DNA of 64,000 nucleotides, taken from a virus. The DNA lies in IMG/VR virus record IMGVR_UViG_3300017917_003016, positions 62,001 to 126,000 of that record. One strand, written 5' to 3'. The position numbers and the translations under genes were made by a program. This document shows positions 27,508-35,385 of the stretch, one piece after another. The first letter of the stretch is position 1. Every line of letters starts with the position of its first letter. Under the pieces are notes generated by a model that had not been told where the DNA came from, did not search any database, and saw only the letters and a list, made by a program, of their open reading frames with translations.

Positions 27508-28897
27508 AGAATATTCTCTAGATTTGCAAAAACTGTTTTTGGAAATGATGCTGCAGGATGCGCAGAGTTATGTACGGGTGCAGAATATCTACAATCCAGA
27601 AAACTTTGAACGCAGTCTGCGCAGTGTGGCTAAATTCATAAGCGAGCACACAGATCGGCACAAAACTATGCCTACTCTAGAACAGGTCAAGGCAGTTACC
27701 AACGTTGACCTTCGGAAGGTGCCAGATCTTAATGAAGAACACTACAACTGGTTTTTGGGAGAGTTTGAAGGATTTACCAAACAAAAAGAACTTGAACGTG
27801 CAATTCTCAAAGCCGCAGACATGCTAGAAAAAGGCGAATACGACCCTGTAGAAAAACTCATCAAAGATGCTGTGCAAATCAGTTTGACCAAAGATCTAGG
27901 CACAGAATACTTTGAAGATCCTCGTACAAGATTGATGAAGATCAAATCAAATAACGGACAGGTCAGCACTGGGTGGCCTACACTAGACAAGCGACTGTTT
28001 GGTGGCATGAATCGTGGGGAACTCAACATTTTTGCAGGCGGTTCAGGCAGTGGCAAGAGTCTGTTCATGCAGAATATTTCAATCAATTGGGCTACACAGG
28101 GACTGAATGGAGTATATCTTAGTCTAGAACTGAGTGAGGAACTCTGCGCCATGCGTATGGATAGCATGGTGGCCAATGTCAGCACTAAAGAAGTATTTAG
28201 AGATCTTGACACAGTAGAAATGAAGGTCAAGATGACTGGGAAGAAGTCAGGTAGTTTGCGCATTAAGTATATGCCTGCACAGAGTAATGTTAATCAGATT
28301 CGTGCATATCTTAAAGAACTACAGATACAAACAGGTATCAAACTGGATTTTATCATGGTAGATTACTTAGATTTGGTAATGCCTGTGAGTGCCAAAGTGT
28401 CACCCAACGACCTGTTTGTCAAGGACAAGTATGTCAGTGAAGAACTGCGTAACCTAGCCAGAGAAACCAACATTCTAATGATCACTGCTAGTCAGTTGAA
28501 CAGATCTGCGGTAGAAGAAATTGAATTTGATCATAGTCACATTGCAGGCGGATTGAGTAAGATCAACACAGCAGATAATGTGTTTGGTATTTTCACAAGC
28601 CGTGCTATGCGTGAACGCGGTCGTTATCAAATACAACTTATGAAGACACGTTCAAGTTCGGGTGTAGGACAAAAGGTTGATCTTGAATATGACGTTGAAA
28701 CTCTGCGTATTACCGATCCAGGCGAAGAAGCACAAGAAAATGGATTCAAACAAGAGGGTGCTTCTAACATCTTAAATCAGATAAAAACAGGCAGTACCCT
28801 AAACAGAGAGCCGGGTCAAGACTCTCCTAAAATTAATGCAACAGTTGACAGCAGCAAACTTAAAAACATGCTAGCAGGTTTAAAAAGAGGCGAATAA
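27500..28897 (+). CDS. 41: Replicative DNA helicase, gp41/DnaB-type, 465 aa
   Basis: Hexameric 5'-3' helicase of the fork. The N-terminal helical domain (1-130) is followed by the RecA-like motor: Walker A GGSGSGKS at 180-187, the acidic LSLE at 207-210, Walker B IMVDYLDL near 287-294 and TASQLNRS around 326-333. Length is close to T4 gp41 (475 aa). The ATG overlaps the end of the AT-rich gene upstream, so primase, accessory gene and helicase form one operon. Confidence 0.95.
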   Translation: MTKEYSLDLQKLFLEMMLQDAQSYVRVQNIYNPENFERSLRSVAKFISEHTDRHKTMPTLEQVKAVTNVDLRKVPDLNEEHYNWFLGEFEGFTKQKELERAILKAADMLEKGEYDPVEKLIKDAVQISLTKDLGTEYFEDPRTRLMKIKSNNGQVSTGWPTLDKRLFGGMNRGELNIFAGGSGSGKSLFMQNISINWATQGLNGVYLSLELSEELCAMRMDSMVANVSTKEVFRDLDTVEMKVKMTGKKSGSLRIKYMPAQSNVNQIRAYLKELQIQTGIKLDFIMVDYLDLVMPVSAKVSPNDLFVKDKYVSEELRNLARETNILMITASQLNRSAVEEIEFDHSHIAGGLSKINTADNVFGIFTSRAMRERGRYQIQLMKTRSSSGVGQKVDLEYDVETLRITDPGEEAQENGFKQEGASNILNQIKTGSTLNREPGQDSPKINATVDSSKLKNMLAGLKRGE

Positions 28898-28911
28898 ACT
28901 TTTCAAACCAG

Positions 28912-28919
28912 CATAAATA
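28912..28919 (+). promoter_or_regulatory. T4-type late promoter octamer
   Basis: CATAAATA, 21 nt before the GTG at 28941; a second partial match (TATAAAT) lies at 28921. Confidence 0.55.
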
Positions 28920-28940
28920 GTATAAATTGGAGTTGTCACT

Positions 28941-29189
28941 GTGCAAAAACGCACTCGTAGCATTCTTTCTGAACTTGATGAATTGTTGTTGCATAAAGAC
29001 AAGGATAATCTCCTTGAAAGTCGTGCAAACAACATTATCAATGGCGCCATTAACCTCATTCGTTACATTCATGAAACATATGAGCCAGAGAAAGCCGGAG
29101 AACTAGAGCGCCGCCTGCTGAATGCAATCAAAGGACAAGATCCTGCAAAATTTGCTCGCGGTATCAGGAAAATCAAAGATGAAGATTAA
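28941..29189 (+). CDS. Small helical protein, 82 aa
   Basis: GTG start (GTGCAAAAACGC). All-helical, highly charged protein (ILSELDELLLHKDKDNLLESRAN...). It overlaps the next gene by 11 bases. The late promoter upstream and virion-type neighbours suggest a minor structural or head-assembly factor. No family recognised. Confidence 0.75.
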   Translation: MQKRTRSILSELDELLLHKDKDNLLESRANNIINGAINLIRYIHETYEPEKAGELERRLLNAIKGQDPAKFARGIRKIKDED

Positions 29190-29751
29190 AGAAATAACGG
29201 AAAGTCAATTGAACGAAGGTGTTTTAGACTTCATTGGCCGAGTTGGTGCTGGACTAAGAGGTAGTATTGCGGGAGCCCAAGCAGCCATGCCTACTACGCC
29301 TACAAATGCATTCAGAACAGTGGGAAACATCGGAGGTGGATTGATTAAGGGCGCACAAACGGGTTACCAAACCGCTGCTGCACAACAACTGGGAAAACAG
29401 CAACTTACCCAACAGGTACAAAATGTTTTTAAAAGTTGGAATACCTATTATGGTCAAACTAAAGACCCTAATATTTTAAATTGGGCAACAAGATTTTTTA
29501 AAAAATCAATAGGTCGTAACAGTGAACTAAAAAGAACTTTGCCCAACATTACAAATTCGTTAGCAGTAAAGAATTGGATTACTCAAGTACTTCAAAAATA
29601 TCAACAAGGTGTTTTAAAAGATTTATCACCAACAGCACCAACAGCACAACAAATAGCACAACCAACAGCAGGGTCAACAGCACGGCCAACAGTACGACAA
29701 AGAATGCAACAGCAACGTACTGCCACGCAACAAAGAAGGCAAAGAGAATAA
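29179..29751 (+). CDS. Putative virion or prohead protein, 190 aa
   Basis: ATG at 29179 gives the leader MKIKEITESQLNEG, a charged N-terminal tag often seen in assembly-core proteins of marine T4-like phages. A Gly/Ala-rich segment, amphipathic helices and a Gln/Thr/Arg-rich, proline-containing tail (TAPTAQQIAQPTAGS...) follow. The low-complexity basic tail could bind DNA. A frame opening further upstream would lie entirely in the previous gene and is rejected. Function inferred weakly from composition. Confidence 0.65.
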   Translation: MKIKEITESQLNEGVLDFIGRVGAGLRGSIAGAQAAMPTTPTNAFRTVGNIGGGLIKGAQTGYQTAAAQQLGKQQLTQQVQNVFKSWNTYYGQTKDPNILNWATRFFKKSIGRNSELKRTLPNITNSLAVKNWITQVLQKYQQGVLKDLSPTAPTAQQIAQPTAGSTARPTVRQRMQQQRTATQQRRQRE

Positions 29752-29755
29752 CAAT

Positions 29756-30997
29756 ATGAAACTGTTTGAAATTAAAGATCAAACTCCGCAATGGTTGCTG
29801 CTAGAATCTGCAGAAGGCAAAAACGTACATCTAGAACATCTCGAAGATGAAATTTTTAACAAGGGGTGGGCAGGAGCACAATCCGCTCTTAATTATCTTG
29901 ATAGCCTACGTAATATGTTGGCTGAAGGCACGGGCACCACTACAAAACTAACAGTGAAATGGGACGGTAGCCCTGCAATAATCTGCGGTATAGACCCCGA
30001 GGACAGCAAATTTTTTGTTGGAACTAAATCAGTTTTTGCTAAAACAGAACCTAAACTCTGCAAGTCTTCAAAAGATATTCAAGAATGGTACAGTGCAGAA
30101 AAGCCAGAGTTGGCCCAAAAATTAGAATTTGCCTTGAAGTATTTGTCTAAATTAGGTATAGGTAGAGTAATACAGGGAGACCTAATGTTTACTCCTGGAG
30201 ACCTTAACATAGTTGAGATCAATGGTGAAGATTGCTATGTCTTTACTCCAAATACCATAACCTATGCCGTTCCAGTTAACAGTGCACTAGGCAAAAGAAT
30301 ATCTCAGGCTAAAATTGGTATAATTTTTCACACAGGATATTCTGGAGACTCCATGTCGTCGATGACGGCGGAGTTTGGGGTAAATGTTGCAGGATTAAAT
30401 CAAATTAAAGATGTATGGTTTGATGATGCCACCTACAAAGATTACACAGGTATAGCCAGTCTAACCCCCAGCGAAAACGAAAAAATAAAAAAGGTATTGG
30501 CATCAGCGGCTGCAACCATGAACAAACTTGGCGAACAGAGATTTAACATAGTTCTTCAGGACAGAGAATTTGCTCGTGTTATTAAACCTTTTATCAACAA
30601 ACAGATCCGCAGCGGCGAACAGATTGGAGAACCCACAAGATTTCTTCAAGATTTTGTTAGACATTATGAACAAGAACAAATGAAAGATGTAGGAGACCCT
30701 ACATCACGCAAAGCACAGAACAGATTGGCTAAAATCAAAGAGCGTGAACAGTGGGTCGCTGATAATAGCAATAATCTACTGGGAGTTTTAGCAATATACA
30801 AACGTGTTGTTGAGTTAAAACTCATGCTTATTCGCAAACTGCAGCAGGTAGAAGGGATTGGGACATTCCAAAAAACTGAAGACGGCTATAAAGTAACTGC
30901 TCCTGAAGGTTTTGTGGCTATAGGTCACGATGGCGGCGCAGTTAAACTAGTGGACCGTTTGACATTCAGCAGGACGAATTTTCTCCGTCGAGCATAA
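29756..30997 (+). CDS. Ligase-like covalent nucleotidyltransferase candidate, 413 aa
   Basis: Shows motifs of the ATP-dependent DNA/RNA ligase superfamily. Motif I is VKWDGSPA with Lys68 as candidate adenylation residue (K-x-D-G), motif III-like IQGDLMF is at 139-145, motif IV-like EGFVAI at 384-389 and motif V-like AVKLVDR at 395-401. The spacing between III and IV is much longer than in compact RNA ligases, with a helical insertion. Similar large proteins in marine T4-like phages carry a DUF label (DUF6267, from memory). RNA or DNA repair is an inference; a non-catalytic relative is possible. Confidence 0.7.
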   Translation: MKLFEIKDQTPQWLLLESAEGKNVHLEHLEDEIFNKGWAGAQSALNYLDSLRNMLAEGTGTTTKLTVKWDGSPAIICGIDPEDSKFFVGTKSVFAKTEPKLCKSSKDIQEWYSAEKPELAQKLEFALKYLSKLGIGRVIQGDLMFTPGDLNIVEINGEDCYVFTPNTITYAVPVNSALGKRISQAKIGIIFHTGYSGDSMSSMTAEFGVNVAGLNQIKDVWFDDATYKDYTGIASLTPSENEKIKKVLASAAATMNKLGEQRFNIVLQDREFARVIKPFINKQIRSGEQIGEPTRFLQDFVRHYEQEQMKDVGDPTSRKAQNRLAKIKEREQWVADNSNNLLGVLAIYKRVVELKLMLIRKLQQVEGIGTFQKTEDGYKVTAPEGFVAIGHDGGAVKLVDRLTFSRTNFLRRA

Positions 30998-31000
30998 ATA
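30993..31000 (+). promoter_or_regulatory. T4-type late promoter octamer
   Basis: CATAAATA overlapping the previous stop codon; serves the gene at 31041, which also has a strong AGGAGAA binding site. Confidence 0.6.
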
Positions 31001-31040
31001 ATATTAAGCGCGAAAGCGTAAAAAATTTAGGAGAAATAAA

Positions 31041-31412
31041 ATGGCAACAATTTCACGTACAAACGGCGGCGCTCGCCCAGCAGACGGTTCAAGTTTTGGT
31101 AATGCACAGATTACCGGTCGTCAGTTAACACACTACACCATCACATCAGCAGGTCTGTTCTCGTATGGCAACGGTACAAACATGAACTACCTAGCCGCTG
31201 GTTCAGATTATGAAAAACTAGTTCTTGCTATTGAACAAGTTGGCTCAATCGAACTACTAGGTGCTCCTGTGTCAGGCAACACATTCCGCGTTGCTCTGTC
31301 AGGCGCTGCTCCCAGCCCATCAACCGGCGCAACAAGTCTGCAAGCATATTGCAACACCTATGTTAACGGTTCAGGCGTTTCAGGCGCAACTGTAGCAGCA
31401 TTCACATACTAA
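31041..31412 (+). CDS. Probable abundant small virion protein, 123 aa
   Basis: Strong ribosome binding site (AGGAGAA), own late promoter and own terminator mark a highly expressed single gene. The protein is Gly/Ser/Thr/Ala-rich and beta-like (SFGNAQITGRQLTHYTI...), low in charge, with no signal peptide. This fits a capsid decoration or tail-decorating protein. No named family recognised. Confidence 0.75.
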   Translation: MATISRTNGGARPADGSSFGNAQITGRQLTHYTITSAGLFSYGNGTNMNYLAAGSDYEKLVLAIEQVGSIELLGAPVSGNTFRVALSGAAPSPSTGATSLQAYCNTYVNGSGVSGATVAAFTY

Positions 31413-31434
31413 TTTGTAACAGATTGTTTGTGAC

Positions 31435-31462
31435 AAAAAGGCACTTTTTAAGTGCCTTTTTT
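31435..31462 (+). terminator. Intrinsic terminator
   Basis: AAAAAGGCACTT paired with AAGTGCCTTTTT across a TTT loop, with a T run. A long open frame passing through it from 31424 is therefore not translated at that point. Confidence 0.9.
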
Positions 31463-31468
31463 GTTGGT

Positions 31469-31476
31469 TATAAATA
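31469..31476 (+). promoter_or_regulatory. T4-type late promoter octamer, leaderless layout
   Basis: Exact TATAAATA, only four bases before the GTG at 31481, so the transcript should start at or beside the start codon. Confidence 0.75.
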
Positions 31477-31480
31477 TTCA

Positions 31481-31894
31481 GTGAGCAATCAATATCTATA
31501 TCAAGGTTTTACATTAATCGATATTACCCCCACTGGCATTACTGACACTAGTGATGAGTTTAGGCGTAACCAACAGCGCAACTGGGAAACCGTGCAGCAG
31601 ATTATCAGCCTAAGAACACAGCCTACTATTCTAAGTACCAGTAACGTGCTTGATGAAATAAACAAATATCATTTTGGCATCAACTATACAGGAAAACATA
31701 GAATTTGGACATTTAAATTTTCTGTAGAGTACGCCGACATCTATCAGGAAGGCCTAGACCGCTTTGGCCTTGTCAAATACGACTTTAAAATTACTCCAAT
31801 AATTTTGGGATTGAACGAAACGGCAAAACCAGAGCGTGCATTATTTTATCCCAAAGGCCCGTGGAATAACATATACTTTAAAACCCTGACCTAA
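31481..31894 (+). CDS. Hypothetical late protein, 137 aa
   Basis: GTG start at 31481, chosen because the terminator (31435-31462) and an exact late promoter (31469-31476) lie just upstream. Begins SNQYLYQGFTLIDITPTGITD. Beta-rich C-terminal half with aromatic residues (HRIWTFKFSVEYADIYQ). Context says virion or assembly protein; family not recognised. Confidence 0.78.
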   Translation: MSNQYLYQGFTLIDITPTGITDTSDEFRRNQQRNWETVQQIISLRTQPTILSTSNVLDEINKYHFGINYTGKHRIWTFKFSVEYADIYQEGLDRFGLVKYDFKITPIILGLNETAKPERALFYPKGPWNNIYFKTLT

Positions 31895-31896
31895 TA

Positions 31897-31904
31897 CATA
31901 AATA
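31897..31904 (+). promoter_or_regulatory. T4-type late promoter octamer
   Basis: CATAAATA directly after the stop of the previous gene, about 90 nt before the ATG at 31994; the leader between holds no gene. Confidence 0.5.
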
Positions 31905-31993
31905 TTAGTTGATGCTCAAAGCACATTATTAAGGCACAGATAGGCACGGGATCAAGGCACAGTAAACAGCATCGCTTGTAATATGGAGCGGTT

Positions 31994-32257
31994 ATGTCTA
32001 CACCTACGGACATCGAAAAGCAGAATTTGGAAGCCCACGTTGAAATCTGTGCTGTGAGGTACAGTAACTTGGAAACCAAACTGAATAATTTAGAACAGCG
32101 TATGGACAAGATGGAAGTTTATCTTGTGAATATCAAGGATAGTCTTGAGGGGCGTCTTGATGACCGCAGCAAGGCATCTATGCACTATGTCATTATGATT
32201 TTTGGTACCGTCCTAGCAGCACTACTAGGTTATATCGGACACGGTCTGTTCAAGTAA
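31994..32257 (+). CDS. Coiled-coil protein with C-terminal membrane segment, holin-accessory-like, 87 aa
   Basis: Residues 8-58 form a coiled coil (LEAHVEIC...LETKLNNLEQRMDKMEVYLVNIKDSLEGRL). They are followed by one transmembrane helix (VIMIFGTVLAALLGYIGHGLF). This is the architecture of XhlA-type holin-associated proteins. A part in host lysis is inferred from topology only; a membrane anchor for another virion factor is an alternative. Confidence 0.75.
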   Translation: MSTPTDIEKQNLEAHVEICAVRYSNLETKLNNLEQRMDKMEVYLVNIKDSLEGRLDDRSKASMHYVIMIFGTVLAALLGYIGHGLFK

Positions 32258-32263
32258 TAAATA
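32256..32263 (+). promoter_or_regulatory. T4-type late promoter octamer, leaderless layout
   Basis: AATAAATA overlapping the previous stop, five bases before the ATG at 32269. Confidence 0.55.
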
Positions 32264-32268
32264 CTTGT

Positions 32269-32478
32269 ATGAAGATTGTAGAACTAGTAAATAAAATTCA
32301 ACTGCCTATAACCAACGAAGAAAGTGATCTATTAGATCGATTTGTTGGTAATACCCCAGTACCTAAGAGTCATTTAACTGAGCGAGAGCAATTGCTGGCT
32401 AATCATCTAACTATCAAGGATGTACTGACACGTACTCAAAACGATGGTAAAATCTATTACTCAAAACGCATCAAATGA
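32269..32478 (+). CDS. Small hypothetical protein, 69 aa
   Basis: Begins MKIVELVNKIQLPITNEESDLLDRF, helical and charged, with a pattern (LTEREQLLANHLTIKDVLTR) that could form a small helix-turn-helix-like bundle. No ribosome binding site; the late promoter ends five bases before the ATG. Overlaps the next gene by 35 bases. Confidence 0.7.
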   Translation: MKIVELVNKIQLPITNEESDLLDRFVGNTPVPKSHLTEREQLLANHLTIKDVLTRTQNDGKIYYSKRIK

Positions 32479-32938
32479 ATCATTTGATATAGAAAAAATA
32501 CGTCGATTTACGCAGCAAGAATTAGAACGTTTAAACAAACTATCTAGAGAACTGCCAATTTGTTATCAAATTGGGCTGGATGTTCTTGTTGGTATCTATC
32601 GGGTACACAAAATAGATGACAGGCGCTGGCAGGTCTTTGAAAAAGAAACTCAACTTTTTGAATTTTTCAATAGAAAAGATGCTATTTTTTATTGTATTGC
32701 CCTGCATAAAAAACAATATCAATTGGCCAAAGACATTAAAAACTGCGATAGTCAATTGAGCAAACTTGAATTTGATGCTGCACTCTATAGAATACGTTAT
32801 AAGAAAGCACAACAAAAATCTGATGTCTGGGGCCAGGAATTTTACAGTACTCGATATAACGAAACTATGGAACGAATTGCCCGTACTAAGAAAGAAATAA
32901 AGAAAAACTTAGAATTGGCTAAATATATAAAACTGTAA
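32444..32938 (+). CDS. Helical coiled-coil late protein, 164 aa
   Basis: Long helices rich in Lys, Arg, Glu and Gln, with a coiled-coil C-terminal half (ERIARTKKEIKKNLELAKYIKL). A central beta hairpin contains DRRWQVFEKETQ. Sits in a run of assembly-type genes. No family recognised. Confidence 0.75.
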   Translation: MVKSITQNASNESFDIEKIRRFTQQELERLNKLSRELPICYQIGLDVLVGIYRVHKIDDRRWQVFEKETQLFEFFNRKDAIFYCIALHKKQYQLAKDIKNCDSQLSKLEFDAALYRIRYKKAQQKSDVWGQEFYSTRYNETMERIARTKKEIKKNLELAKYIKL

Positions 32939-32951
32939 CTAGGAACCAATC

Positions 32952-33629
32952 ATGAAACTAGCAGAAATGGCTCGTACATCGCCTAAAAAAATTAATAAAC
33001 TAATGGAGAGTCGCTTTGGCTTTTCTATAAACTTTGATAAACTCACTGTAGAAAAGGCTGAACAACTTAGCGAAACTATCGCTGCTAACTTAAATCGTAT
33101 TCGCCATTCAGTGGGCTTACACACTGCAGAACGCAATCCTCGATACATGGAACTACTAACTGTGCAAGAAGGGCTAAACGTCTGGTTAAACCAGAATCGC
33201 CAACAACTAACCGAAGGCGAAGTTGGTAATGCAGAAGTTCTGCTAGCAGCCAAAGATATGGTAGATTCAATTCAAGACGTTATTGAAAAAGTTGGTAAGA
33301 TGCAAAATGAACAACTGCCACAACTACTAGACAGTATTCGTGATCAAATTGGTTCAGAACAGGCCAACGGTTTTAAGAACGCAGTAGGTAGCACCTTAGA
33401 GACCTTGATGCAACAACTGCAGTCGGCACGAGAAGGTGTTGATCAAGGTGTTGGAATACTCACCGGCGAGCAGTCACAGCCTATGGATCTAGGTGGCGAT
33501 ATGGATATTGGCATGCCCGCAGACATGAGTGCACCTCCTAGCGACTTTGATCAAGACGAAAGTGACGGATTCGCTGCCACTGACGCAGCAGTTGGTGGTG
33601 TAGAAGAACTTGGCCGCGAACGTAGATAA
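32952..33629 (+). CDS. Putative prohead core/scaffold-type protein, 225 aa
   Basis: N-terminal MKLAEMARTSPKKINKLMESRFGFSI is followed by helical, Glu/Gln-rich coiled coils. The C-terminal tail is acidic and Gly/Asp/Met-rich (MDLGGDMDIGMPADMSAPPSDFD). Acidic, helical, low-complexity proteins of this size in T4-like head regions are often core or scaffold components. That role is inference. Clear ribosome binding site (AGGAACC) before the ATG. Confidence 0.65.
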   Translation: MKLAEMARTSPKKINKLMESRFGFSINFDKLTVEKAEQLSETIAANLNRIRHSVGLHTAERNPRYMELLTVQEGLNVWLNQNRQQLTEGEVGNAEVLLAAKDMVDSIQDVIEKVGKMQNEQLPQLLDSIRDQIGSEQANGFKNAVGSTLETLMQQLQSAREGVDQGVGILTGEQSQPMDLGGDMDIGMPADMSAPPSDFDQDESDGFAATDAAVGGVEELGRERR

Positions 33630-33631
33630 TT

Positions 33632-34012
33632 GTGAAAATTAATGAATTTATATCATCCCCGAGTAATCCAGAGTCTAACTTATTAACGGCTCTGCAACTC
33701 ATCCGGAACAGATATAAAGATCGTCAAACAATGCCTAGAATATCAACCAAGGCTTTGATAAATCTTGTTCTTAATACCGACAGAACATTTGATTATGATG
33801 CACTAGCATCAGCCGCTGAAAACAATCCCGCAGTAAAAAATCTTATTAAATCTTTTAACAAAGAATTTGTTAAACTTCGCCCAGCGGGCGAACTTGGCGC
33901 TGAAGAAGAAACTACAACTATCACACCCCAAGATGACGTCACTCAAGAACCAGTTGATACAGTCAGTGACATGGCTAAACGTGCTGCAAAAGAGCGCGGC
34001 GCCGCCGTTTAA
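33632..34012 (+). CDS. Hypothetical assembly-region protein, 126 aa
   Basis: GTG start two bases after the previous stop; begins MKINEFISSPSNPESNLL. Helical N-terminal two thirds, then an acidic Thr-rich linker (EEETTTITPQDDVTQEP) and a basic end. The MKINEF-type leader resembles that of the genes at 29179 and 29756. Function unknown. Confidence 0.75.
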   Translation: MKINEFISSPSNPESNLLTALQLIRNRYKDRQTMPRISTKALINLVLNTDRTFDYDALASAAENNPAVKNLIKSFNKEFVKLRPAGELGAEEETTTITPQDDVTQEPVDTVSDMAKRAAKERGAAV

Positions 34013-34039
34013 AAATACTTTTATTTCTACAAAAATTGA

Positions 34040-34047
34040 ATTAAATA
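34040..34047 (+). promoter_or_regulatory. T4-type late promoter octamer
   Basis: ATTAAATA, about 32 nt upstream of the small membrane protein gene at 34080. Confidence 0.45.
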
Positions 34048-34079
34048 CTAAGCAACGACTTTTATAAGGGGGTGCTATT

Positions 34080-34193
34080 ATGTTAGAAATGCTATTTTGG
34101 GTAGCAGTTGGTGCGGTTGTTGGTTGGCATGTTCCCCAACCTGCCTGGGCTAAGACTCTTCAAGATAAAGTTCTAAGTATTTTTGGAAAATAA
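34080..34193 (+). CDS. Small membrane protein, 37 aa
   Basis: The ATG at 34080 follows AAGGGGGTG. One transmembrane helix (MLFWVAVGAVVGWHV) is followed by PQPAWAK and an amphipathic tail. Similar tiny membrane proteins are common in marine T4-like phages. It could be holin-like, but size alone does not show it. Ends nine bases before iscU. Confidence 0.7.
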   Translation: MLEMLFWVAVGAVVGWHVPQPAWAKTLQDKVLSIFGK

Positions 34194-34202
34194 TCACTTA
34201 AC

Positions 34203-34586
34203 ATGGCTTACAGTGACAAAGTAATTGAACATTATGAAAACCCACGCAATGTGGGAAGTTTTGACAAAGATGAGCAGGGAGTGGGCACCGGTATGGTTGG
34301 TGCTCCTGCCTGCGGCGATGTGATGAAACTACAAATTAAAGTTGAAAATGACATCATTACAGATGCTAGATTTAAAACATACGGGTGTGGGTCGGCTATT
34401 GCTAGTTCGTCTTTGGTTACCGAATGGGTTAAAGGCCGTACACTTGATCAGGCCCGGGCAATTAAGAATACAGAAATCGCAGAAGAACTTGCGCTTCCAC
34501 CTGTCAAGATTCATTGCTCGATACTTGCAGAAGATGCAATACGTGCAGCCATAGACGACTACAGAAAGAAAAATCAAAATGATTGA
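34203..34586 (+). CDS. iscU: Fe-S cluster scaffold IscU, 127 aa
   Basis: Full-length IscU/NifU-N scaffold. Cluster ligands Cys37 (GAPACGD), Cys62 (YGCGSA) and Cys105 (KIHCS) are present, with Asp39 and His104. LPPVK at 98-102, the sequence recognised by the HscA chaperone in bacterial IscU, is kept, so it could use host HscA/HscB and IscS. Followed in overlap by a DUF1289 gene and iscA, so this is a compact phage Fe-S operon. It may supply host or phage Fe-S enzymes such as the two radical SAM proteins in this window. Confidence 0.95.
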   Translation: MAYSDKVIEHYENPRNVGSFDKDEQGVGTGMVGAPACGDVMKLQIKVENDIITDARFKTYGCGSAIASSSLVTEWVKGRTLDQARAIKNTEIAEELALPPVKIHCSILAEDAIRAAIDDYRKKNQND

Positions 34587-34761
34587 TAGTCCCTGTATTG
34601 GTGTTTGTCGGTTAGAAAACGAAAAATGTGTGGGCTGTGGTCGCACCAAATCTGAAATTGCCGATTGGTGGGACATGACTGATAATCAAAAACAACAAAT
34701 TTTAGATAGACTATTAGATGATTACCTTAACGAAAGCAGCCGCAACGGCTATTGGTCATAG
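34579..34761 (+). CDS. DUF1289-type Cys motif protein, 60 aa
   Basis: CIGVC at 6-10 and CVGC at 17-20 give the four-cysteine pattern of DUF1289 proteins (PCIGVC...C.GCGRT..EI..W). Overlaps iscU by eight bases and iscA by 44. It probably binds a metal or Fe-S cluster. Placed inside the isc unit, it may act in cluster transfer, which is inference. Confidence 0.85.
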   Translation: MIDSPCIGVCRLENEKCVGCGRTKSEIADWWDMTDNQKQQILDRLLDDYLNESSRNGYWS

Positions 34762-35038
34762 CATAGACAAAAGAGGTCAAGGTCTAGGAATTCGTGTTGG
34801 TGTTAAAACCACTGGTTGTAGCGGTATGAGTTACGTCTTAGAATATGTAGATGTTCAAAATGCTGATGATCAAATATTTGAATCTTATGGTGTAAAAATA
34901 TTTGTAGATAGAAAAAATCTAATCTATGTTGATGGTTTGGTAATGGACTGGCAGCGACAGGGCCTTAATGAAGGATTTGAATTTTCCAACCCTAACGAAA
35001 AAGGACGTTGCGGTTGCGGGGAGAGTTTTACAGTATGA
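34718..35038 (+). CDS. iscA: A-type Fe-S carrier IscA, 106 aa
   Basis: HesB/IscA family. Conserved cysteines at Cys34 (GCSGM), Cys98 and Cys100 (GRCGCGESF). Length and motif spacing match bacterial IscA (107 aa). It accepts clusters from IscU and passes them to client proteins. The ATG lies within the DUF1289 frame, and the stop overlaps the next ATG, so iscU, the DUF1289 gene, iscA and the next gene are translated as a block. Confidence 0.95.
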   Translation: MITLTKAAATAIGHSIDKRGQGLGIRVGVKTTGCSGMSYVLEYVDVQNADDQIFESYGVKIFVDRKNLIYVDGLVMDWQRQGLNEGFEFSNPNEKGRCGCGESFTV

Positions 35039-35385
35039 AGTTCCCCGTCGTTGAAATAGTTGATCGATATGCTATTGCTGTAGTCAAATTTGAAATGACT
35101 GCCGGTGAAAACAAACAAGAATTAGATTTTTACACAGCACAAATAAATGAAGCAGGAATAGATGTTAATCACACGTTGTTACAAGAATTGATCGAGCACC
35201 ACAAATATGTTTGGTCGCTTGAAGATGACATAAAAAAAGGCAGAGCCGATGCTTTGCCTTTAGAAGAAATCGGAAGACGGGCACTACATGTACGGGATGT
35301 CATGAGTCAGCGTACAGAATTAAAAAATGCACTTGCAGAAGTATACAACGATCCAATACGAGAAATCAAACGTTATCCCGTTTAG
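35035..35385 (+). CDS. Hypothetical protein downstream of iscA, 116 aa
   Basis: The ATG at 35035 overlaps the iscA stop (ATGA). Helical after a short strand (VVEIVDRYAIAVVKFEMT), charged, no cysteines, so not itself an Fe-S carrier. Its 3' end overlaps the convergent minus-strand gene by 20 bases. No family recognised with confidence. Confidence 0.78.
   Translation: MKFPVVEIVDRYAIAVVKFEMTAGENKQELDFYTAQINEAGIDVNHTLLQELIEHHKYVWSLEDDIKKGRADALPLEEIGRRALHVRDVMSQRTELKNALAEVYNDPIREIKRYPV

Noticed and set aside
31424-31480. Upstream extension of the 137-aa gene
   Set aside because: It contains an intrinsic terminator and an exact late promoter, so translation must start at the GTG at 31481.
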